DNA of 64,000 bases, taken from contig CM072886.1 of the NCBI GenBank assembly GCA_037013685.1, positions 29,085,080 to 29,149,079 on the forward strand. Direction: 5' to 3'. The DNA comes from Acridotheres tristis. Taxonomy: Eukaryota > Chordata > Aves > Passeriformes > Sturnidae. The position numbers were made by a program, and so were the translations under genes. The notes beneath the pieces are model-generated. The model was given only the letters and a program-made list of their open reading frames with translations, had not been told where the DNA came from and searched no databases. Within the stretch, counting starts at the first letter, position 1. Each line of letters begins with the position of its first letter. Positions 39,340 through 49,351 of this stretch are shown here, piece by piece.

Positions 39340-42300
39340 ACATCAGTGTACTTGTGCTTTAGTATTTCAACTGTGGGTGTGACACTGGAAGCTGAAAGTG
39401 CTTTAAATCTGTTTAAATTTTTATACACACACAGATGAAATTTATACATATAACATCTTTATGAGAAATGTGTTTTGTATAAATGTGCCTGTAATAGCGA
39501 TTGAAAGAAAGCTGTGTGATTAAATAGCTTACATAGAATTTTATTTGAAGTTTCTAAATAAAACCAGCTCTGCTGTGTTACTTCAAGTAAATTATTCCTT
39601 AAATGCAAGGTTGTCACATTTGTATATAGTCCAAAAATAGAGACAAGCATTTCTTTAGAATGGTAAGCAAATTAATACTACAAAACATGAGGATGTTATT
39701 TTTAGAATCATTCTTACTGGCAATTAAAATAAAAAAGGAAAAGCTTGACCAAACAATCCTGCTTCATCACACTGGTAATTAACTTATGGTTTTTTCAGCC
39801 CTATTATTACAGCACATCTATTTTTAGTCAAGGTGGTGCCCAATTTTGCTGCACCCCTTTTTCAGCTAATACAAAACCAGTCTCATGGCTTTAGTTATTA
39901 TCCTCTGTCTTCTGAAATGTGGAAAGCTGCTAAGTCACAGCAAGTAAACAATTTGCTAACTCTATGTTTACTTTTTAGTTGCCCAAGTTTTCTGTCTCCA
40001 CCTTTTTAGCTTTTCTTTTTTTTCTGGAATTCTGGAGAGGAGATGGAGAATGCTATCAAAGTTTAAGATAATCTGGTTGGGATTTATTTATTCATTCCTG
40101 TGAATACAGTCCCTGGGTGATATATGCCACCATGATCTGTCTAGCTTTTGTCTCTGGATACCTTTAGCCAAGACTGCCACTTACTTGGTGTACAGCATTA
40201 TTTTATGGGCTGCTGAAAATGCACTCATTTTTTTTTTCATAGACTAATCATAATACTTTCTTTGGATTATATTCAGATTTCAAAAAAATCCAAATCTCTG
40301 TACTCAGTACTGAAACGTGCTTAGCAGTTTATGTCATTGGCAAATGCTTTAAGAAGAGGAGAAGAGACTGGAAATGAAGTGCAATCATAGCATGCACAGA
40401 GTGTGACTGACAACTTGTGTGAGACCTCGCTTGTGATAGTGCAGATCCTCTGATTTGATGATTGAAAGGTGTTGTTTTCCTGCCATTCTCACCTGTTCTG
40501 CCACCCTGTTCTCTCAGCTCCCAATCAACAAGGTATGAAGTGCATAGATGAGTGCCATGATATTTTTAGAACAGGCCTTGAGCCCAAGTTTGATCCGACA
40601 TTCTGAATGGTCAGAAGCTTAAGGTCATGGAAAATAATCTGTCTTCTCTGCTCATGGCATTGGGATTCCAGCACTAGCAAGTTACTTTTCACTTATTACT
40701 GCATTTTTGGACTGCCCTTTCCCAGCAGGAATTAGGGTTGAAGTCACTACAAGAGCTTTCCCCTCTCAGATTCTTTGCAAGACATAAATATATCTGATTA
40801 AAGTTGATTACAATGAGAGTATTGTCTGAACATGGATTCAATGTATTATCTTCCTGCTTCCCCATGTTTTTAGTGCAAATTATAGTTCTGGCCTGTGCAA
40901 TTTTTTAGCCATTGCACAGTGGCTTAAAGCTCAGAAGAATCTGGCAGGTTTTTTGTGAACAGTTCTCGTTCTAGAAAACTAGGGCTTGGGACCAACCTTG
41001 TCCCTTTGTCCTAGAGAGCTTGAGCACCTGCATCTCTCTCCTTTAAGCCAGAGATGGGGCAGATGAGGGACATTGGGAAGCAGCAGCTTCTGCCTGCTGA
41101 GGTGTGACTTTGCTGAGCATTTCCTGTGGCTTTCCTCTCCGTTTGTTCCATCTCTTCTATGGGATCGAGCCCCTAGCAAACTGAATATTGCAAGATTTGG
41201 CAAAAACAGCTTGAAGGATGGAAAAAAAGCCTTCTTAGGGATGGTTTGGCCTTAGGAATACCAGTTGGATGCCTGTATTTACAAAAGTCAAGTTTGTGAC
41301 ACATTTTGGCAGTGCCATAGTACATTGTAAAGGTATTTTCAGTTGCAGTAAGTAGATGCATTAAGATTTTCAAGGTGGTTTGCTTAGCTAAAGGGAGAGG
41401 TTATATTTACTTAAAATGGGATTTTCATTTCTGAGTTATGAAATCTTACTTTCAATTGTATTTTGATTTTCCCCCTTCTTTTACAATCTATAAATTTGTT
41501 GGTTACACAGGGAAAATTAAGATCATATTGCTCCTTAGAAGAAATGCTGGATCTACAGAAGTCAGGCAAAATATTTGCAGTTTACCCAATGAAGTCATAG
41601 TTTGATCCTTTTAACGTTGCCCCAAATTCACCAGCAGTGTAAAATCAGCTCCCAAGCTGGAGAATATTGATTACATTTTGGGTTGCAGATCCTTATCAAA
41701 GTTCAAGAGGATGAAAAAAATTAGATGAAAAGGATCTGGGTTCACTGAAACATTTTGACAAAAACCCAGCAGAGGACTGTTGCCATCCTGGCCCAACTAA
41801 CCATGAGGATTTTGTGCGGTTTCATAACAACATTATTGACCAGTATGAGATATGACCTTTCCAGAGCGCAGCACTGGTCAATTTGTTACTGCTCTCAGGG
41901 GCATGTTAGTGCATCCATCACTGTTTCTCCATGTGCTTGAATGCTCCCCTGTGAGGGGTGGAGATGCTGGGAGAGGAAGGAGATCCAGGCAGGCAGCACG
42001 GTGGGAAGGAGTGGTGTGTGCCCACAGCTGAGCACATGGTCTGGCATCTCAGGTCCATTCCTTGGCCCACACATTAAAGGAGGCCCTTTTTAGTGCTGTG
42101 TGTAAAATGTTTTTTCCTTGGCCAAGATTCCAGTGGCTTGTAGTGACAGCTCTCTGACTTAATTTTAATGTTTTTATATTAAAAAAAATCTTTGTTTTCA
42201 AAATTTAAAAGAGTAATTGTTCCAATCTACATTGGTATCTATCTACGATAAATCTGCCATAAACCTACTACAGCTTTATAATCTGCTTGTAATGTATTAT

Positions 42301-42753
42301 GTAAAGCCACCTCATCACTTCATGAATCCAAGCCTGTATTTAGAAAGACACTATTTTTGAAATCTAATTATTTGATGTAAAAGGGCAGCTTTGAATACCA
42401 AAATGAGACAAACATTTTGTGGGTTCTTTTTTTTCCCCAAAGGATTTTTCCCGAGTTATTTACAGTGCACACCATTATTCCACTCTTGTAAAAGCTTATC
42501 CACTATCATAGGAAAGTAAACAGTTTGAATTAAAAAAAGAAACAACAAAACAAAAATTAAGCCTCTGCTTTTCAGGAGAGTATGATTTAAAATAATAAAA
42601 TTATTTCTGATATAGCAATAATTAGTTTAGTTTAGTATATATTACTGTAGAATTTATTATTCCATCAATTAAGCAATACTTACTAGCTCTTGTTAGCATT
42701 GAAGGTACCTAAAGTGGGAACTGGCTGGTGAACTTGGATGTACTTACATTAAG

Positions 42754-42810
42754 GATTGGACTGAACAATCGTAGGGGTCTTTTTCAATCTAAACAATTCT
42801 GTGATTCTAC
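42754..42810 (+). mobile_element. CR1 LINE 3' tail fragment
   Basis: ATTGGACTGAACAATCGTAG is followed by a short T/C-rich stretch and ends in ACAATTCTGTGATTCTAC. This matches the last 55-60 bases of CR1, including the terminal ATTCTGTGATTCTA motif. It is a very short, severely 5'-truncated insertion on the + strand. Confidence 0.75.
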
Positions 42811-44404
42811 CTCCATGATCTTACCTTTTAAGAGCCATGAGATAAGACCTGTCTTAGAGTCCTACAAAACCTGCCTTAAGCTTGACATACAGAACTGTTA
42901 AAGCTTTCTTTTCAGATACATGGTCATATTGATGTAAAGCCCATTTGGAAGTTGCTGCAGTGTTTGAAGAATGCTTAAAATGCATGTCCACCCCTGGCTT
43001 GAATTTTTCTAATCAATAGATTTTTCTTAAGGCCTGATTTCTTAAAAGAAAAACCATTTTACTATCCCACTAGACTCTTGCCCTGCATACTGTAGACAAT
43101 GCCAAGCCACCCCTGGGCTTCATCAATAAACTTAGTATCACAGGTCTTTAAGTTTCCAGTTTTCAAAGGCTTTCCAAACCCATTTTATGCACGTGGCATG
43201 GCTAGACAGCCATCCTCAGTTTTTCAGCATTTTTTTTCAAGAATTATTTATACTGGGAGAAGTTACAGCTTCCTAAGATATTCTATGATATGTGTATCAT
43301 CTCATATACTGCTATTATTCAGTACAAACTTGTTGTATTTCCAAGGATTTTATTAGCCCTATTTGTCCTGGTGTAATCCTAGCTTGTATTTGGTTGGCTG
43401 GCTTCTGTTATGGTTCCAAATCCTTTGCATGGCCATTGGTTTCCACAGTTCAACTCCCCAGGCAGCGTGGCCTACATTTCTTGTCTTAAATAAAAAAGAA
43501 AAAAAAATCACTCAAAGCCGGGCATACATTACAAGCTAGAGATTGTGTTCCTATTGCTTTTCCAGCCATAGGGATTTAGTAGTCTATTGTCCAGGAACAG
43601 TGACCAGGTGATCTGACCTGCCAGACTACCCATGATTAGGAGATGCAGTGCAAAACCCTGCATGGAGGTTCAGATTATCTGCTCATTAGGTGTGCAAAAA
43701 GCCTGAAATGCCTGGAGAATGCTGCACATATTGGCAGCTGTCCCAGGTGATGTGCTGGAGGGCTCCTTTATGCATGTTCATCCAGGAGTGCCTGGTGGAG
43801 CCAGGAACAGCAGACCCTAATGTCTCTCTAAGGAAGGTGGGCATAGCTCTGAAGAGCCAGGAAATCTCACATTGCTCATATCTCCTCTAAACTCATTAAT
43901 GGCATAAAAGGGACAAAGTGTTTTGTGGGTCTGAGTCATTTATTTGTCAGTATCAGATATGGCTTTGGCTTGTGTTGTTTATGTGCAAGTTACCTCAGTC
44001 TTGCCACAAAACATGGAGATTTTAGTTACAACCTGATAAACAACTTTGTCAACAGAATAAATGAATTTTGTATGTTTTCCCTAATCTAAATATTTACTTA
44101 CTTCATAGCTCTGTATTAGCATTAGGGTCTTTTTTTTAGTTGAGCTTTGTGATTCAGGAAAGTACCTTTGAATTAATGACGCCCTTAAGCATAGGCTTAA
44201 CTTAAATCTTGTGCTTATAATCAACTATGTACTGTTGAGGTGTTGTCCTGAATCTAAGACTTAATTTCTAGTAGATTTATTTATGTGAACAAAAAATTGT
44301 ATTTTAAGAGGGGAAAGAAGTGATGTCATCAACTAGTTACAAAACCCCTGAGCTAATTTGCATGAGAAAGATGCACGCTCTTTGTATTCTTATACAAGAG
44401 ATGA

Positions 44405-44492
44405 TAAGAAAGCCATACATTTATCTAGCATAGCACTTCTTATCCTCAGAACTTTGTAAAGTTTTATTCTCCCATTGTTTGTCACAAAATCC
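44405..44492 (+). mobile_element. Possible ancient MIR-like/SINE 5' fragment
   Basis: CATTTATCTAGCATAGCACT, then TCTTATCCTCAGAACTTTGT and AAAG, resembles the head region of an old amniote SINE-like repeat in which a GCACTTTTCATCCTCAGA-type block precedes a CTTTACAAAG block and a TATTCTCCCATT block. It is diverged and short; chance similarity is possible. Confidence 0.35.
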
Positions 44493-45016
44493 CCTAAAGC
44501 TACAGATATGCCTTTCTTTGTCCCAGAAAATTCCTTTGAAGCTTGAATTGAGCTAAAACACTAGAATTGCAGTTTTCTCCTCACTTAAAAAATGTCCATC
44601 ACATGGTTTCCTAGCACAGCAAAGAAAAGCATCATATATTCCAGTACAGGGAATGCCAAGGCTTGCTACACAGAGAATTAGTCGGAGACATTCCTGTACT
44701 TTGTATTTCTAACCAGAGCACATGGATTAAGTGATCCATTTTAACTCCTCCAGGGACTTGGAATATGGTCCCTTAGTTCCAAGAGGGAGCAGGACCAGAC
44801 TATTACAGCATCTCCCCTTATTTCTTTCTGCTCCCAAACCATCTGCTTCTCTGTGGTAATAGTCTTTTGCTGTTCGTTAACATGGTTAATCCTCTAGTGT
44901 AAGCTGTAGTAATTTATGCTGGATGTTTGGGTTTCATGTGGTACTAATGGTACCTAATGAACTGTGGCTTCAGAAACATCTGTTCTATACAATAGTTAAT
45001 TTTTTCTTTCCTTTCC

Positions 45017-45033
45017 TTTTTTTTTTTTTTTTT
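45017..45033 (+). repeat. Poly-T run
   Basis: About seventeen T after a CTTTC-rich stretch. Simple homopolymer. Confidence 0.8.
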
Positions 45034-45525
45034 AATCCCAGTGATTGGATACACAGAAATAGTTAGGAAGTCTTTAGGCTGCAAAGATTAGAACTCAAAC
45101 CTTCAGTACTGAAATAGGCCAAATTTAATTCTACTCAGGCAACCTTAATTTAGCTCCCACTTGTTTATGAATTTTTTGACATTGATGCATGCTATTACTC
45201 GCTGCCTTTTTACTTGCCAAATAAAAAAGGGGCTGAAAGAAGGTTGAATGGGACACCTTTAAGACTGCAATGTCCTCATTTAAGCATATGAGTAGAAGCT
45301 AGAGAACATCTCTTTTTTTTAATGTGTTCGATATTTATGTGATGCAATTGAGAAACATGATAAAAAAAAATCTATGGAAGTATTCATTTACAAGTAAGAA
45401 AACTGCAAAAGTTGAAACTAAATTATTAATAATAATGAAGGCAATGCTCCAGAATAGCATGAGTGAGAAATGGGATATGCTAAAAACAATTAGTAATATA
45501 CTGTTTGTACTTTGAAAGGAAAATT

Positions 45526-45541
45526 AAAAAAAAAAAAAAAA
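45526..45541 (+). repeat. Poly-A run
   Basis: Sixteen A after an AT-rich stretch; no gene body recognised. Confidence 0.8.
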
Positions 45542-46044
45542 GAAGTATTACTTAATTATAATGTTGCAGAGTTAATAATGCAGTAGAAATCCTAGCTCTT
45601 TCTAATTTGGGGGCTTCATTTCTTAGTCTTAATGTTGTAGTAATGTGGTTTCCAGATTTAATTTCCTTATATTTATTTGTTTTTAACAACTCAGAAGGAA
45701 AATAAGAGAAACACATTGTGAAAGTGCTATAATGAGATCACAGTGCTACTAACATGCCTTACGTTTTCTATAAAGTGGCTGATTGCATTTAGAGTCACCT
45801 CAGCAGCCCTAAATCATTTCAGCAGTTTGCTCTCACCACCAGTGTCATTAAACTTCTTCAAGTTTAGGAAGTACATTTGAAAAAACAGAAAAAATCCCCT
45901 CATGTTCCTGTATGAAAATGTCACCTTATAACATCCATAGCTTTAAAAATAAAAACCAGATTTTTTTTCAGGCATGAACCCTTTATCCTTCCCCTGTGGA
46001 ACTCTTAAGGAGCTCTTTAAATTCACGTGATCTTGCAGTTAAAG

Positions 46045-46130
46045 TCTGGGCTGACTCAGCAAAGTGTTTAACTATGTGCTTAAATTCTATTGCAATCAAT
46101 AGAATTTGAGCATGTGCTTAAATATTACGT
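46045..46130. repeat. Ancient palindromic dispersed repeat (CATGTGCTTAAA family-like)
   Basis: CTGACTCAGCAAAGTGTTTA is followed by ACTATGTGCTTAAATTCTAT, a four-base loop, the inverse CAATAGAATTT, and then GAGCATGTGCTTAAATATTA. The perfect 11-bp inverted arms are 46082-46092 and 46097-46107, and the TATGTGCTTAAAT/CATGTGCTTAAAT pair flanks them. The wording resembles an old palindromic repeat common in sauropsid genomes that carries CAGCAAAGCACTTAAGCA and CATGTGCTTAA blocks. Class assignment is inference. Confidence 0.5.
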
Positions 46131-48094
46131 TGAAAAGAAATGGATTTACACATGTGTTTTAAACCTAAGCATGTACCAAAGTAGGCTTATACTATGTCAA
46201 AGAAAGTCGGAAGAATTCAGGTTGTAAAAACCCTACCTTTGGGGTGACTGACTTCATAAGTAAAATATTTTTATATAGTTTTTATGTATCATCTAAAATG
46301 TAAAACATAATGCTGTAGTTATTGTGGTCTGTGAATTAGTGAACATAAGACAGTTTATGTGTCTGTCGGTTTAAAATATGTATGTCAGAATTAAGAACAC
46401 TCGCAGCTAAATATCTAAATGTAAATTTTCTGCTCTTGAATATAGTTTGCTTTCAGTTACTTAAGTATTTTAAGTCTTTGAGAACTGTGAACATTATCTT
46501 TAAAAATGCAGCTGCATCTATAAGAAGTTATAAACACATATGGGTACCTAATACCAGGATCCCACACTCCACAGTTTTCCATGTTCTGACCTGTTTTTAA
46601 CTTATTCCTCCCGTGTTTCCCTGTAATATGAAACTTGATTATTTTGAGGCGCTGAATCACCAAACAGCGTCATGTTCTGTTTGGCTGAAGGGCATAAGCA
46701 ATTCCACTTTTTCTATTTACTTCTGTCTATAAAAAGCTTCTTCTGCATTAGAGGAGATTTCTGTTCCTACCGGTGATGCCTCTTGCACTGTGTTAAACTG
46801 CCCTGTACTGTGGAAAGGCCACACATTTCCCACAAAACATTTGGGTATTTTTATTTTCCAGAGAAAATGTTTATGGCACCAAATTGTCGGCCATTAACGA
46901 TGCAATTGTAGGTGTTATGCTCGTCTGAAACCTTGCACTGTAACACCCTACCTGTCACTGCACTCTTTGCTCCTGCCCCTGCCCCTTTGCAGAGCTGGGT
47001 GCATGCCATCTGCAGAGCTTCACCTCTTCCAGCGGGAAACAGGGCTAAGGGGAGAGAGATGACAAGGAGAGCAGGGTGGCAAGAAGTGATAGGGGAAACT
47101 TGAGGATTCTGCAGGGAAAACCCCTGCTGCTGCCAGCTGCAGCAGTCTCTGTCCAGGGGGCAGGTCCTAACTCTCAGCAGGACCAGGTGCTTTGGCACAA
47201 GTGAGAAGCAAAGGTTTGGGATGGTGGGAAGACTTGAGCCACAGATTTCCTAAAGGCCATCAAGTAACCAAACCGTGTCACAGTACTTTGTTATTGGGAA
47301 TCTTTTCTTCAGTAACACAATTGTGAGAAATACATTGAAAAATATACTGCCCTTGGCTATTATCCGTCATATAAGCTAAAGAGCATACAGAAGATTCTTC
47401 ACCAAAAGGCAGAAGAGAGCCCCAAATACTGGGCAAATTCCTGTGTCTTCAGGAGCAAAATATTATGTTGATAGTCGAAAATTCTGTGGATTTCTAGAAA
47501 GGTCCAATATGGCTTCTGCGTTGGCTTCTTGATTATGGTGAGGAATCACATCCCAGTGGCCACTGTTGCTCCCATAGAGCAGGAACATGGGAGCAGACTT
47601 ATAATTTTGGTGAGAGAGTAGTCAAGCTGCTGTATAATGTAGGTAGCAACAGGTTTGGGTCACCTGTGTAAAAAGCGCTGTAAGGCAGGGTAGGTCTCCG
47701 AGAAGTAAAGTACCCTCTGTAACACTGAAATGAAAGTTGTGTGTGTGTAGGTATATTAATCATCAAATGAGATGCAACTTTTGAAATACCAGTATGAAAA
47801 ATGAACTTTACATGTGTGAAACTTGCCAAACCACAGAGGAGCATGGTGCTGTTGTCTGATACACCGTCAAAAGCTGCTCTTCTGAAACCACATAATCTTG
47901 TAGAACTGAAAAAGACGCTGTATAAATTGCCTAATGCTTCTAAAAATAAGTGTGAACTACTCAGCCCCTCTCCAAATTTTAGCAAGTCAACCAAATACTG
48001 CACAGTCGGTAAGCGTGTCTAACACGCTGTGCCACAACTGGTGACTTACTATAAGAATTACATGAAGCATGCTAAATTCGGAAAGGCTGCTTAT
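46131..48094. other. Upstream flank of the HDAC9 CpG island
   Basis: AT-rich sequence grading into a somewhat GC-richer patch at about 46.9-47.2 kb. The overlapping open frames at 47599-48003 (-) and 47801-48022 (+) have no recognisable domain. No upstream HDAC9 non-coding exon could be identified by eye. Confidence 0.5.
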
Positions 48095-48488
48095 AGCCGC
48101 ACACCCAAAACGCGGTCCCGCACTGACATGTGCCCCCGACGAGCGCAGAAATCGCCTCTCCGGCGGGGCTGCAGGTCCTGCAGGGAGCTGGCGGCCGCCC
48201 GGCTCCCCTGCCAAAGCCAACTGTGGCGTAGCCAGAGAAACGGGCAGCAAAAATAGAACAGCAGGATGGCTGCGCGTGGGCGAGGCAGAAACCACATCGC
48301 CAGCAAAACCTCCCCGCGTTATTTTAGGACCGATGCAGACAGAGGCCGTGGCGTTTTGCTCTCTTTTCACAAAACACTCCCCGGGGGAGGGTGAGGAGGG
48401 AGAGGGGCGCAAATCCCGGGCGAGGACCGTCCGTGTCCCGCTCCTGCCCTGCCTTATTGCCTCCTCCCTGGCGCATCCCCACTGGCAC

Positions 48489-48514
48489 GGGCTGGGCAGG
48501 GGAAGGGGAAGGGG
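48489..48514 (+). other. G-quadruplex-forming motif in CpG island
   Basis: Five runs of three or four guanines separated by one or two bases lie on the + strand, satisfying the usual rule for a G-quadruplex. It sits about 730 bases upstream of the HDAC9 start codon and just before the AT-rich motif cluster. Folding potential is read from sequence only. Confidence 0.6.
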
Positions 48515-48646
48515 TTAATTGCGCTCGAGGCCGGGCGGCGCACGGAGGACGGGCGGCGGTTTGAAAGACAGAGACTGGACAGCTGTGTTTGCTGTGGTAT
48601 TTTTAAACGCATTAATGCAGGCTCCAATCACCCGGCCATGCTTGAC

Positions 48647-48656
48647 CTATTTTTGG
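48647..48656 (+). promoter_or_regulatory. MEF2/CArG-like site in HDAC9 promoter
   Basis: CTATTTTTGG differs at one position from the MEF2 consensus CTA(A/T)4TAG and also resembles a relaxed CArG box. MEF2 control of HDAC9 is established knowledge; that this particular element mediates it is inference. Confidence 0.35.
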
Positions 48657-48714
48657 CTCAGGCCGGCCATTGTTCTATTTCTGCCGCCGCTGGGCCACGA
48701 GGGTGTCAATTCAA

Positions 48715-48722
48715 ATGCAAAT
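48715..48722 (+). promoter_or_regulatory. Octamer (POU-factor) site
   Basis: Perfect ATGCAAAT octamer inside the HDAC9 CpG island. POU-domain factors bind this sequence. It lies about 530 bases upstream of the start codon, in the AT-rich core. Confidence 0.45.
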
Positions 48723-48899
48723 GAGTTATCGCTGCTGCTCCCGCCAACTTCGCCCAGCGCCTGGCCGAGGGACAGCCGGCCGGCAGCGGAGAGGGGCGCG
48801 GGCACCGCAGCGCGGGGCTAGGCTGGGGTCAGCTCGGTTAAACCCTCCCTGTCCCTGGAAAGGTGGCTTATTCGCTTTGATGGTTTGTTAGAGGCAGTT

Positions 48900-48917
48900 C
48901 CCCCCCCCCCCCCCCCC
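48900..48917 (+). repeat. Poly-C run (18 C)
   Basis: An uninterrupted run of 18 cytosines lies in the CpG island, 329 bases upstream of the HDAC9 start codon. Such runs are length-unstable and error-prone in sequencing, so the count may not be exact. Confidence 0.9.
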
Positions 48918-49069
48918 GCCCTGCCAGGAAGCCCAGAGATATTTCTTCATTTCTTCTTCCACCTGCCGCTGGCTGCCCGAACGCAACTGCTCCAAGTCGG
49001 CAGCGCTCAGCCCCCCGCACGCTCACGGCTCCCTTCCTGCGGGCGGGGGCTGCCGGCACTGGATTTGGG

Positions 49070-49089
49070 CTTTTCCCCTCTCCTCATAG
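49070..49089 (+). other. Splice-acceptor-like pyrimidine tract and AG
   Basis: About 18 bases made almost entirely of C and T are followed by ATAG, ending at 49089. This fits a vertebrate 3' splice site. It sits 157 bases before the HDAC9 start codon and so offers a way for upstream promoters to splice onto the first coding exon. Pyrimidine tracts ending in AG also arise by chance, and no transcript evidence is available here. Confidence 0.35.
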
Positions 49090-49245
49090 ATACTTGTGCA
49101 AATGCTTAAACACTGCTAATTGCCGAAGCATATTATCTTACAACCCTCGCTGGAGGAGGTAGGACCGCAGAGGGTCGTGCCCGACGCCTGTGTGCAAGTG
49201 CAGTGATGAATCTCTTGTGTAGCTGAAGTGCAGACCAGTTGGAAT
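49090..49245 (+). other. HDAC9: Probable HDAC9 5' untranslated part of the first coding exon
   Basis: This stretch joins the CpG island to the HDAC9 start codon and carries an in-frame TGA at 49207, so it is untranslated in the HDAC9 frame. Its left end is uncertain. A pyrimidine-rich tract ending in CATAG at 49085-49089 resembles a splice acceptor, so the exon could begin at 49090 when spliced to an upstream non-coding exon. Equally, transcription could start inside the island and run straight through. Sequence alone does not decide between these. Confidence 0.5.
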
Positions 49246-49351
49246 ATGCTGCAGACAATTTACGAGAGTGAATCGTGTTTTTCCTCAGATGGGGTTTCTG
49301 GACGTGAACAGCTCTTGGCTCAGCAAAGAATGCACAGTATGATCAGCTCAG
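49246..49351 (+). CDS. HDAC9: HDAC9 first coding exon (partial; N-terminal 35 codons)
   Basis: HDAC9 is a class IIa histone deacetylase. It shuttles between nucleus and cytoplasm and represses MEF2-dependent transcription; its MEF2-binding region is N-terminal and its deacetylase domain C-terminal, so none of those domains is in this exon. The sequence shows an ATG at 49246, 35 codons, one base of the next codon, then a GTAAGAGA donor at 49352. Residues 29-35 read MHSMISS, the canonical HDAC9 start. The phase-1 break leaves G as the first base of codon 36, as expected for the valine that follows in known HDAC9. The 28 residues upstream (beginning MLQTIYESES) match my memory of the longer HDAC9 N-terminal isoform. 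An in-frame TGA at 49207 closes the frame upstream, and the start has A at -3. The second in-frame ATG at 49330 would give the classic shorter N-terminus. The remaining exons are outside the window. The identification is from recognition and splice phase, not a database search. Confidence 0.87.

Larger units (their letters stand above)
36872..42753. other. Gene-free stretch
   Basis: Contains the unassigned 83-codon minus-strand ORF at 38.3-38.6 kb, a TTG microsatellite at 39.31 kb and a MEF2-type 10-mer at 39818-39827. No exon or repeat family was otherwise recognised. Confidence 0.5.
42811..46044. other. Gene-free stretch
   Basis: Holds the possible SINE fragment at 44.4 kb and homopolymer runs at 45.02 and 45.53 kb. 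Nothing else recognised. Confidence 0.5.
48595..48725. promoter_or_regulatory. AT-rich motif cluster inside the CpG island (candidate promoter core)
   Basis: Between two CpG-dense blocks lies about 130 bases with a concentration of recognisable factor-binding motifs. These are a 10-bp palindrome GCATTAATGC at 48609-48618, a CCAAT box at 48624-48628, CTATTTTTGG at 48647-48656 (one base from a MEF2 consensus and also CArG-like), CCATTGTTC at 48667-48675 (SOX-type), and a perfect octamer ATGCAAAT at 48715-48722 (POU-type). HDAC9 is known to be a MEF2 target that feeds back on MEF2, so a MEF2-like site here is plausible. Occupancy is inference. Confidence 0.5.
48095..49190 (+). promoter_or_regulatory. 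HDAC9: CpG island, HDAC9 promoter region
   Basis: This is the only long GC-rich, CpG-dense stretch in an otherwise AT-rich window. CpGs are abundant from about 48100 to 48590 and again from about 48680 to 49050, thinning out by 49190. It lies immediately upstream of the HDAC9 first coding exon on the same strand, so it is best read as that gene's promoter. No convincing TATA box was seen, which is usual for CpG-island promoters. Long open frames on both strands here are by-products of GC richness and not genes. Island promoters can fire in both directions; nothing in the sequence shows whether this one does. Confidence 0.8.

Noticed and set aside
43082..43500. Two overlapping plus-strand frames considered as a retrocopy
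   Set aside because: No poly-A tail or target-site duplication was seen, and the translation resembles no protein I know.
48069..48518. 149-codon open frame (+) in the CpG island, and the overlapping 141-codon frame (-) at 47987-48412
   Set aside because: GC-rich DNA lacks stop codons. Composition is Arg/Pro/Gly/Ala-rich on both strands, with no domain, and the location is a promoter.
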